A stretch of 64,000 nt of DNA from Suillus spraguei (Eukaryota > Basidiomycota > Agaricomycetes > Boletales > Suillaceae). The position numbers and the translations under genes are program-made. This document shows positions 23,192 to 32,557 of the stretch, piece by piece (the stretch's first letter is position 1; the number at the start of each line of letters is the position of its first letter). The stretch is taken from the NCBI GenBank assembly GCA_016800925.1, contig JABCPU010000245.1, positions 1-64,000 of the forward strand, read 5' to 3'. The notes beneath the pieces are model-generated. The model was not told the DNA's origin and did no database searches. It saw nothing but the letters and a program-made list of their open reading frames with translations.

Positions 23192-23936
23192 GTTCTATTA
23201 TTTCAAGTTAGTTAGTAATACTCGTTAGAACCTTCAAGTTAACACTTATACTAAAGCAGTTCATTGATTTGATCAAACAAACACACCGTATATCATACAA
23301 AAATTGGTTGCATAAAAAATCTTTATTGAAGGCAATGTAAACATAAGCTCAATATACTACATATACGAAATATATGGATGACAGCACAACCCAACATGAC
23401 GGTACTACAACACGACCGATACAACACAACTCCGAATATTGATTAATCGAGAACAATCGTCGGGCGCCAGCCCTGCGATACTTTCATTCCTGAACATTAG
23501 GGTCGCAACAGCTGCGTGAAACCTTCAGGTTTGAGCGCTTGTATACAATATCAGTCTTATCCTAGTACACTCAGGAGTCAGTAAGTGTTGATTTTTACTT
23601 ACAGAATTTTTTTTATTGCGCCATTCATAATATTCCCCAGAAATCGACATATCACGGGGTCGGCCCTAGAATACGTTGACGAGAGTTGGCATTTTCGTGC
23701 GCAACTTCGCAAAAAATCAGCCACATGCCAAGCGTTCAGCGGCGTTTGTTTTGCTGAATGTTTTGATGTTTGGAGGAGGAACTGACCTAAAGTCCCCTAC
23801 TTGATTGACGTCGGTCACTGGGAATAGTCGCGGTTGATCTGTAAGTCTATTCAAGAAGAGTATATACATACAACCTTCAAATGCATATCTACTTTGCGTC
23901 GCAAAATGATCCTTCATATACTTTGGCAATTCCATA
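23192..23936. other. Spacer and 3' flank of protease gene
   Basis: Only short frames on either strand without family features; includes the likely 3' UTR of the minus-strand protease. Confidence 0.4.
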
Positions 23937-25422
23937 TTAGTTGGTAGTGGCCGCAGTGAACTCGGTTGCGGAAAACCCAACGCGGCGGTTGGTGGTATCA
24001 AATACGGTGTAGAAGCGCTGCATGAATACGTAGCCGTTGACAAAGTCATAGTCACCTTGGCCAATTTGCGTGCCAAGGTCGCGAACCATGAGATATATTA
24101 TATCCTGCCCACCACCAAGCCTGGCGTTGAGAGCACGAGGCCAGATTTGGGCGTTAGGGGTGAGAGAGAATATTTCCTGTGCAAAACGGTAAACAAGGGG
24201 TGAGTGCTAACAGAATAGACGTACGCCGCCGATATTGAAATTCAGGTTCTCCAGGGCACTGTACTGATCGCCGGTAATAACGAGAAGGTTAGTCGCAGGA
24301 TCGTATTGACCGCCGGTCGCATCCTGGTACAGCCGAAAGGCCTCTATCGAACGCTAATTAGACCATTATCACTCGCTGCACTCTAGTGGATACACACCAG
24401 TGACAATCCCAATGAGGGTGTAGCAAGAATCGACAATACCAACGACATTTTCTAAGATCGGTCTGGTCACTGTGGTGCCGTATGTGATGCTCTGACTAAA
24501 ACCCCAATATTTTGATGTAGGCCAGATGTTGCTAGTGATAGGACTGAAACAAAGCAAATTGCTATCAGTCTGGATTGATCTAGGAACTTAGCTTACGTGT
24601 ATGTAATGTCATGGATATGCAAGGTATTGTCAGTTCCACCGAAGGTGACTTGTCCAGCGGTTTCTTCCTGTGAACCGGCATAGGGCTGGAAAAAGACACC
24701 AAGAGTGTTCACAGGAATGACTCTGTGGCGATACAGGTTGCCAGTGAATGTCGGGATCGCCAATTCCGGCCTTAGAACCATGGTGCCGCATGACAAGAAA
24801 GAAGGCCCGACGCCAAGGACACCGTCAAAACCATCGAAGCCCTCTGACTGAGAGGCAACACCGATCGGCTGCCCGACGACAGTGAGCCCAGGACTGACAG
24901 AGACGGTGTCGAAGAACAATATTCCTATAGATAATCGTAGGTATTTTCAACTTATGATATCATATTGTATGTCATACCGTCCATGGTTTCGTCATCATCG
25001 TAGTTGATCTCTATAACTCGGCGAGTGGCGCGGCTGGTCCCGGTTGGCCGGTACTGAGAGGCACCAACCCATGTGTTCGCGCTACCGCTATCTAGAATCA
25101 AATTGTCTTCAATAATGTATTAGCAGCCCCATGTTTTTTCAGTATTGAACTGACAGCTTGTGGGGGGATCGCCAATGTTAACTGATATAGTGTAGGCTAT
25201 AAGATTGTTTGTCAGAGGAACGTTAATCTGACGTTGTCCATGCTTGCTGCGATTTCTAAGGGCCTGAAAACGAGCTCTATCATGCGCTACGAGGTTATAA
25301 GTACCATTGGAGAAGTTTAGCCTACTGGTAATGGGGACGGAGGTAGGGGAATTGGCAGCTTTAACGGGCGATCCTGTGATTGACAAAACTAGGACAAGTG
25401 TTAACAATGGAGCGGGGAACAT
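23937..25422 (-). CDS. Secreted pepsin-type aspartic protease, polyporopepsin-like, altered second active-site motif
   Basis: Start MFPAPLLTLVLVLSITGSPVKA is a clear signal peptide. A propeptide-like stretch follows, then YTISVNIGDPP, the first catalytic loop LDSGSANTW (near 25085), the flap region and GFDGFDGVLGVGPSF (near 24825). The second catalytic loop is at 24410-24440, and the protein ends FSATEFTAATTN before TAA (23937-23939). Introns are clean: one has donor GTCAGT, branch CTAATAC and acceptor GAAG and joins PPTS to YNLILDSGS; another (GTATGA...CTATAG) joins ETMDG to ILFFDT. The family hydrolyses peptide bonds using two Asp residues, outside the cell. Here the second loop reads GIVDSCYTLIG instead of the usual D-[ST]-G-[ST], so activity is doubtful. 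Divergent from DAM1. Confidence 0.85.
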
Positions 25423-25993
25423 GGCTGACTGGAAAGTAATATCATACTCAGTGGCCCATTATATATGTGCTAGCGAATTCAATGATGGCAATGTCCAGCA
25501 CCTTAGTGTTAGCCACGTATGAAACGTCCCCTGGAAAAAGCGATGACGAGATAGTTGCAATCTGAATCATCACGAGTGTGAGGATTAGGCTCCCCGATAA
25601 AGTGTGACACGAGGTGGTTTGCTTTAAAATATGCCAATACCAGGTGGCAGGAATTCACAATTCGCCTGTTTACCCACAGTTCAAATGTCACCATTAATGC
25701 ATTGACCTGCCTCACGTTCATTTCCATGGAGATGCTGACCTATTATGAATGCACATTGGTAGAACATCCGCGTCAGTGCTGAAGCTAGTGTAGTAAACAT
25801 TGCTAAGGAGAGCGGCGTCCACTTCTACCGCTGACCCGTCACAAAACTTGCTTATGTGACATGTGACAAGAAGCGCACACCTGTTGTTATTATACTTGAA
25901 GTTACGTGTCTCAAGTTCCGGTATAAAAATAGCGTGATCAATGGAGACGCATCAAGCACGTGCCACGCTGCGCTAGTCTTGAATTCTTCTGCA
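25423..25993. promoter_or_regulatory. Divergent intergenic region, protease / DAM1
   Basis: About 570 bp between two start codons pointing outwards, so it must hold both promoters. TATATAT occurs near 25462 on the protease side. No ORF here looks real. Confidence 0.5.
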
Positions 25994-26482
25994 ATGCTCA
26001 GACGTACGCCACATAGAACACCTCTTAAACGTGTCTCCCAAGGATCTCTCTTTGCTCTCTCGCGATCAGGTAACAACCCTGATGCGCCTCATGGTCTTGG
26101 CTTCATCGAGCCTGTAATGGCAGAGCTCATCGACGAAGTTGAGACGCTGCAGGCCAATGTAGAGGGCCTGAGGAACCTTAGCAACTCTCTGAAGACATTC
26201 AATGGAAGCTTCGCAAGCTGGCTATATGTCATGGACATGAACGCACTGACAGTAGACTGGCCACAGGTGAACCCTGGCACTCACGATGATCGAGTGTGTT
26301 GATCGCTCTCTTGTTGATGATCTGCCAGGCTCCAACGGACGCGTCGTTCCGGCTGGCTAAGCGACGAAGAGGTGTGTCATGTAATAAATTTATCATGTGC
26401 TTTCCAGGGTCTTCGACGTAACATGGAATCTGTAATAGAATTCATGATGGACAGCGATGAACGAGGTATCAAACGTGGGTGA
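25994..26482 (+). CDS. DAM1: DASH/DAM complex subunit Dam1
   Basis: Three exons: 25994-26266, 26329-26373 and 26408-26482, giving about 130 aa. The start MLRRTPHRTPLKRVSQGS fits known fungal Dam1 N-termini; an upstream in-frame ATG at 25856 is less likely. The conserved Dam1 core is complete: LFALSRSG, then LADEVETLQANLE-like text (here LIDEVETLQANVE) and SFASWLYVMDMNALTVDWP, joined by splicing to Q-APTDASFRLAKRR. Known role: part of the ten-protein DASH ring that couples kinetochores to spindle microtubules. No frame damage. It is short for the family but within the range expected for basidiomycetes. The exon 2 donor position is the least certain point. Confidence 0.88.
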
Positions 26483-27647
26483 TCCTACTTCGTTGCATTA
26501 TACATTAGCTCACAAGTCTTTGCACGCAGTTATCGAGATCATCAGACCTCCCGATCTCAATCAGGCACGTGTCAACAAATGTTTGATTGCTTTAGTGAAC
26601 CGGAAGATTGTCCAAAAGGAAAACAGTACTGTATGGCACAACCACTCGAGTAACAATGCATTCTTCTAATCCTTGAACAGGGCACAGTGCTTTACCATTG
26701 GACCAGATTATCGTGAGATCCGATGTAGTGATGTGTGGATGCTCTCTATTGAACAACCCTGGTTCTCGCGCCTTTTGGATTTCCGTCATCATTTTTGCAG
26801 TAACTGCGCACGATTTATTCGATTCCATCAATGCGGGGCGATGCAAAGGCTCGGGACGGTGCCGCTAAGAGATTCACACTCCTTATTGCGACTTGGATAG
26901 TGCACCTACATCCAAGGAAGTTTAAACCGTACCGTAGAAACCTTGATTAGATTGGGTTTTCATGTACCTTATCAGATGAATATAGCAATCAGCTGTTTAA
27001 TCGTCCGAGGCCAAGCTTCTTCTGGATCTTTCGACATTTGGGTGAGCACAAGCTGTCGTTTGACCGTCTCTGCCTACAGTGCTTACTGCAATCATACAAA
27101 CATCTATCGTGCTGAACTGCAATGGAACAACATGGGAATACATGTGAATCCTCGACCTCTCCTCGCCCTCTCACCTGAACTTCAATAACATAGTATGCAT
27201 CCTGAGAGGTATCACCCTCAAAATGCCTTGTTAGATTAATCCACACCACAAACTTCGACCGTGAAAATGAGTTGAGTTTGGGCAGCATCATGTATGTATT
27301 TCAGGGACGTAGAGCGCGGCGCACTCGAGTTAAGAAGCCTTAGCTAGCTGAGAATATTTGACAAGGGAATAGGTACATTGGGCTACTATTGAGGCATGAT
27401 CGACATTCCCACTTCTACGCACGGGTATGACCGGCATGCAGGGTGCTTGGGCCATCGAGTCGTCCGTCCAATTATCTTCTGCCCACTTTAAGGTAAACGT
27501 AGTATACAAGTAGGCTGAGCTCAAGCAGTGGTGCGACACGGGAGATGCCCGGAAAAATTACATAAATAAATGCTCGCATACAATGCAGCATACATGCCAA
27601 GAATATTAATGGTTACCTGAGCCTATACCCCTGCAGGAGAACGTCCA
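26483..27647. other. No gene recognised
   Basis: Short ORFs on both strands, for example minus 26592-26846 and 26989-27291. The latter contains YYVIEVQ followed by GTGAGAG, which could be an exon-donor junction, so a diverged minus-strand gene at about 27540-26590 is possible. I recognise no family. Confidence 0.3.
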
Positions 27648-28226
27648 ATGTCGAGCGTGAGCGCTAAGAGCGCGATATCTGGAAACACGGTGTACATGAC
27701 GCAGTCTCTCATATGGGCACCTCAGTTTTCCCTTCCTTCCAGAGCCATCACGCCTGCGAGTCAGAGGGGAAGTGCAGCAGCGGACTTTGGACCTCCTATG
27801 CGGAGTGGGGCACCCCCAGCATATGACGATCCATATGATTTGCTAAGTAGTAGGAATCCCAACCCGTTGTCCCCCACAGGCATCGATGTTCTGGATATAC
27901 CAGCACCAGCACCTTTCTCGTCTGCTTCGACGAACAGGAGACCTTTGCCGCCAGGTCTTGTCCCGTTATCTAGTCGCCATGCATGGAGGGACTCGTTGTC
28001 TGTGATCACTGGCTCGTCAAATGGCACCGGTATCACAATCAATGTTCTCGATGCTAAGCCGCCACGAGCAGGTGATGGTTGGAGAAGCTCAGCCGGTGGC
28101 TTCCTCGGTGCCAGTGCAGGACCAGATCCAAGTGAACAGAGAACCTCGTTTGGAACTGTGAGTTTTGAAAAGACTAAGACACTCTCAGCGGGTGTAAAAC
28201 AACGCTACAAGATTGAATATACCTAA
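27648..28226 (+). CDS. Hypothetical Ser/Pro-rich protein, C-terminus replaced by solo LTR
   Basis: Starts MSSVSAKSAISGNTVYM and is rich in Ser, Pro and Gly, apparently disordered; no domain recognised. The frame enters the solo LTR at 28160 and ends 66 bp inside it. If the LTR and one copy of the target duplication are ignored, the frame would continue past 28463 for about a dozen codons to a TGA, suggesting the original C-terminus was only slightly longer. It could also be the last exon of a larger gene. Moderate confidence that it is, or was, coding. Confidence 0.45.
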   Translation: MSSVSAKSAISGNTVYMTQSLIWAPQFSLPSRAITPASQRGSAAADFGPPMRSGAPPAYDDPYDLLSSRNPNPLSPTGIDVLDIPAPAPFSSASTNRRPLPPGLVPLSSRHAWRDSLSVITGSSNGTGITINVLDAKPPRAGDGWRSSAGGFLGASAGPDPSEQRTSFGTVSFEKTKTLSAGVKQRYKIEYT

Positions 28227-28457
28227 GACACTCTAAACTAAGAGTCAGCTTAAGCTAAGTGGAACGAGTCGAGCAAGACATACCTCAGCGGGTGTAAAAC
28301 AACGCTGAGGTGACAGCAGATGACGAGAACGTTATTAAGTAGGAAGACGGTGAGGAAGGTGCCAAGAGACAGGTACAGTAACAAGACAGACAAAGACGAT
28401 AAAGGACCTCGGAGGTTAATCCTCCGAGGTATTGTAGCATGCGTGCGTCAATCAACA
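28160..28457 (-). repeat. Solo LTR of a Copia-type element, 5-bp target duplication ACTGT
   Basis: Flanked by ACTGT at 28155-28159 and 28458-28462. On the minus strand it begins TGTTGATTGACG, like the TGTTGATATTCAACG start of the intact Copia LTR. It carries the same layout of short inverted repeats: ACCTCAGC...GCTGAGGT around a spacer, and a second partial CTCAGCG copy. The internal sequence differs, so it is a related but distinct family. Solo LTRs arise by recombination between the two LTRs of one element. Confidence 0.85.
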
Positions 28458-28790
28458 ACTGTCAACAAGTTTGGAGACCACTATATTCGTTGATACAGCC
28501 CCAAATCATCCATCAAGGAAATCCATTGATCTCTTAGCGATGATCTTTGCACTCTATGCGCTAGCACCTAAGCCCCTACTCTGCACGTTCATCTTCAGGC
28601 TCAGCACCTACATCCTTCGCACGAGTTTTCAATCTCTCAGGGTCCAATTCTTCTCCTTCTGGAAATTCCGCCCAATCACGCATAGCACATTGCTGAACTC
28701 TAATCGACCGTTTGGTCCTATCTCGCCATCGGTGATTGTCAGTCATGGTAATAAATGCATCCAAACATCATGTTATGTTTGCCTTAACTC

Positions 28791-30307
28791 TATCCGCAAC
28801 AGCTTGGAAGAACGTGAGGCGACGGTACATTCCATGCAGCAAGAGATGGAATCTATGAGACAAAAGTATGTTTTTGTGTTTTTGGTATTTATCTGCCGGT
28901 AACGCCACATTCTTAGAATCTCCGAGTGTGAAGAAGGCAAAGCGCAAATTTAGATCTTGCAGAACACCGTAACGCTTCAGGAACAACACAAGAAGGACCT
29001 AGAGAGGAGGTGAGCCTTGCCAAACTTTACTGATAGCGCCTACTAAATTTTGACACAGGTTACAGAAGGCCGAGGCGCTATCAGTAAATACTTGAGAAAA
29101 CTTTAGTTCAGCCGGATGTGCGCCTAACCTCTGAAGGCGAATCCATCAGGGAGCGACTCCGGATGACTGAAGCGGGACTGGAAGATATCCAGAATCTAGA
29201 AAGGGTGTCATCAGGACAGGGTGTGAGGCTCGCGCCGGAGCGCGATACACTCCTTGACAAACTCAAAATTGCATACGCACAACTAACAGATGCGAAGCAA
29301 GAAGAGGATAGCTACGTGAAAGGTAGTTCAAGCACTCTTCTCGCAACAAGATTTTGATCATTACAGTAGGATTCACAGAAACGCGAACATCATTGAAGGT
29401 CAGCCTCGCACCATTCAGTCTTTCATATTTACCTTTGGCCCAGGCTCTTCAGGAACGTTTCGACGACCAGCTTGTTACTCTCAGGCTCACCAAGGAAAGT
29501 GTCGGCGAAGTTCAGGTAATCCCACACCTTCGCCTTGAGCTGAGCTCACCCATCTGCAGGAACGTCTGCAATCCGCGAATGGCGCAATTTTGGTAGCGTG
29601 TACTCCGATGCCATGTCTGCCAGCACATTTATTGCGTGACATAGGCTCTGAACGAAAACCTGGAAAAATCTAACAACCGTGCCAGTGCTGCGGAGGAGTA
29701 CGAACGCTCGCTGCAGCACTGGTGCGGTTGTTAGAGGAAGGAGCTTTCAGGCTGCCAAGTATATCTTTCTCGCCAGCAAGGCATTCAACGGGCCACAGAG
29801 CAGATAGCAGAACAACGCGCTCACGATGCTGATCGACAAGTCCAAGAGCTAAACTCTAAAACAGACACCCAACGCGGCGAGCTGGGTGAGAAGCAACAAA
29901 TCATATCCGAATTGACCCAGCGCCTGGCTATTGCCGAAATTCCTGATCAGCACGAACAAGAGCTCCTTGTCCTGAAAACACGCGTTTACGACCTTGAACG
30001 CCGTGCCGACCGGATTTCACTTGAAACGTTAGCGAACAGCGATCCCGATACTGAAGATGAGAAAGTCCTCGCAGCGCGGCGGGTGAAGTGGACGATCCCT
30101 CCCGAACAGTCGACAAGACGACTGGTGAGTACTCTAACCGTGCCATACCAGTTACCTGACCGCGACAGAAATTTTCAAAATCCTCAGAAATGGAGAAGGC
30201 CACAGATGAGGTTGGTGTTTTCTCACATCACCTGTCATCACGCCTCGAGTTTGTATCAGGCCCCAGGTCCATCAAAGAAGAGGACGAGCAGGCGACAAAA
30301 TCAGTAG
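28791..30307 (+). pseudogene. Coiled-coil protein gene, fragmented
   Basis: Pieces with strong heptad-like, Glu/Gln/Arg-rich character occur in order: SLEEREATVHSMQQEMESMR (28800), VTLQEQHKKDLERR (28965), ESIRERLRMTEAGLEDIQNL (29140), LNENLEKSNNRASAAEEYE (29650), ELTQRLAIAEIPDQHEQEL (29910) and RVYDLERRADRISLETL (29975). Intron borders are visible (GTATGT...TTAG at 28868-28917; GTGAGC...ACAG at 29010-29059). In-frame stops (TAG near 28950, TGA near 29093) and several frame changes separate the pieces. A long structural or motor-associated coiled coil is plausible, but the family is not recognised. Confidence 0.5.
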
Positions 30308-30660
30308 TCAGCAGGGATGTACTACACCCAGTGCCTCCATTTACGATTGAACAGACTCCAGAAGGGTGGTCCAGTGTATGCTGATTGTTTCAGCATCGTT
30401 ATTGTGTATCATCAGTATTTCTTTTGTTCAGTTTCAAGGCTGTAGTGAAACGCAAGATTGTTCGCTACCTTCGCGCGTGTTATAACATGTTTTACACAGG
30501 ATCTGCTGTCCGATTTAGTATCAACAATGATACAAGACACGGGCGGTATGAACCGTAGATACACGTGTACACCTTCGATGCAATTGTTGGTGAAGTCGAA
30601 CAAAATCGATACGAAATTTGAGTGCGAGCAACTAAAATTGGCTATCTAAAGATTGGTGAA

Positions 30661-31339
30661 CTAATCAGCTGCACCCACATCTGGTGGATGATTTTGGAGG
30701 CGTTTTATCCTCTTTTGTATGAGGTCCATGTACGCGTTCATCAACATGTACTCCTCGTGCCGTCCTTTCTCCGTAGCTGGCACTTCCTCATCAGCCAGGG
30801 GTGGAAAGGCAGGCTTTCGATGCTGCTCAGAATCCTGGGGGGTTGATGCCATGAAGTTCAGATTATGCGTGAAAATCAGAACATCTGACCTTATCTGTAA
30901 GGCGCTGCTCGATGTTCTCAAGGCATATTGATGCCAGCGCGACTTCATGGGTCCTAAGTTAATGCCGGCTCTTCACCTAGTCCATATCATGCGAAACATT
31001 ATTCACAGCATTTGCTTTCCATTGTCAATGGCACGTTCCATATCCTTGATCTTGGACTTCAGGGCAGCGACCTCCTGGACTTGCTGACTTGATCGAATTT
31101 CGAGGTCTCGAATGGTCTCGTTTTTAGCAGCAATTTCCTTATCCTTACTACTCCGTTAGTATGGACCAGGGGTGAGGAATGGATGTCAGAAACATGGCTT
31201 TGCGTAAAGGTGGTGTCCCAAATCTGTTGAATGGCTACGCGGCCTGCGCCTGGATCTACTGCTTTGGGTATCTTCGTGGAAAAAATCAGTATGAATTGCA
31301 TGTGTTAGAGAGCTGTGAGAACACAGAACGTTTGGGTCA
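30661..31339 (-). CDS. Hypothetical coiled-coil protein
   Basis: The 3' exons splice well: an exon from about 31147 with KDKEIAAKNETIRDLEIR and ALKSKIKDMERAIDNGKQML (coiled coil), intron GTGAAT...CTTAG, then THEVALASICLENIEQRLTDK, intron GTCAGA...CCCAG, then DSEQHRKPAFPPLADEEV and YMDLIQKRIKRLQNHPPD to the stop at 30661. A perfect branch site TACTAAC precedes the acceptor near 31150. The first exon is uncertain; a candidate start is MADPNVLC at 31339. Family unknown. It is convergent with the fragmented coiled-coil locus to its left. Confidence 0.5.
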
Positions 31340-32557
31340 GCCATCGTTAAAGTGGAGGTGATATACAGAGATAGACTCGTGTGCAGTTTGAGCGTTATAG
31401 CGAGCATAAAGTTTAGGATGGTGCTGTGCATAGACGCGCCCAGACTGGTTTATTTCATAATTAGTGTGTTGCTAGCGAACGGATCGGTTCCTCAGGCCCT
31501 TGCGCTGCGGCTACAAACCTGGAGTTATACACCATCTCTTGCGAGAATAGCTGCCACCATAGGAATTGATCGATGTCCAAGAGGGCAAAAAGAGTGGCCT
31601 GTAGTGCTGTGGGCAGAACTATTTCGAGGTAGTTCTGCCGACAGAACTGGCAGAACCTGGCAGAACCATGTTCTGCCAACGTGATGTCTTACAGATGCTA
31701 AGACTACTAACTACATCGATGTAAGACTGCTCGACAGAACATAGAGTCGATATTCCATGTCCCATCTTCATTTGCATCACTGAGTCAAAGTCTTATCTTG
31801 TAACCAGGTTCGTTTCTATGAATGAATAACTGTGCATATCTTGAAAAGATTGAATCCTGGGCCTGATTTGTTGTAATCTTTATGCATTATGCAATATAAG
31901 CATTCCTACTGTATATACAGCGTACAAAATAGAAAGTTTGAAACTTTTAGAGTCAGACGGCACACCAGAATACAATGCACATGTATATGATAAGTTTGCA
32001 AGTGAGCCGAAATCAACAGACTCGCGAGCTCGACGATGAAGAGAATTCTGTACTATGATGTATGCGACGCGACCTGTCCGTAGACCTCCCAAGCTCACCA
32101 CAATACTTAATCCGAATAAAAAAAGTCATGACTGTCATTAAAACCGATAGCGCATAGAAAGGCAGACATGGATAAAATACGTAGTAAAAAGAACGCATAA
32201 ACAATGACAAGAAACGCAGATCGACAATTCAATACAAGTGTGACAAAAAAGAGAAAAAGGATAAAATAATTGTAATGCGATGCGATGTGTGGATGCGTGC
32301 ATGAACGGGTGGTATGGGATTGGGTTAGGGTGATATGCCATAGCGAAGGATATGAAAGTATAAAGTTGAAACGAATGCGTTGCGTCAAAGAGAGCGAGGG
32401 ACAGACAGACAGACAGACGAGGCACCCGAACCGTCCGATGCATGCACATTCCACACCGGAATACCTAATACTCGGTACGTTTTATCCATTGCAAATAGCA
32501 CATAGGGAAACGGGAGTGGGGATAGAAAATACGCACTCCTCACCCCTCAATACTTGC
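31340..32557. other. Spacer with hairpin cluster; 3' flank of FHA gene
   Basis: No convincing gene. It contains the GGCAGAAC palindromes at 31612-31678 and a short (GACA)n run at 32402-32419. Frames such as plus 31352-31684 and minus 31880-32101 show no family features. Confidence 0.4.
31612..31678. repeat. Paired palindromes built on GGCAGAAC
   Basis: GGCAGAACTA (31612-31621) pairs with TAGTTCTGCC (31630-31639), and TGGCAGAAC (31658-31666) pairs with GTTCTGCCA (31670-31678) around a 3-base loop. A further GGCAGAAC copy lies between them. This density of one 8-mer in both orientations is typical of transposon subterminal sequence. Confidence 0.7.

Noticed and set aside
25856..25993. Upstream in-frame extension of DAM1 to ATG 25856
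   Set aside because: The added 46 residues do not resemble Dam1 N-termini, while the ATG at 25994 gives the expected MLRRTP start.
30661..31339. The two coiled-coil loci (28.8-30.3 kb plus and 30.7-31.3 kb minus) as one inverted duplication
   Set aside because: Their peptide texts do not match each other beyond general coiled-coil composition.
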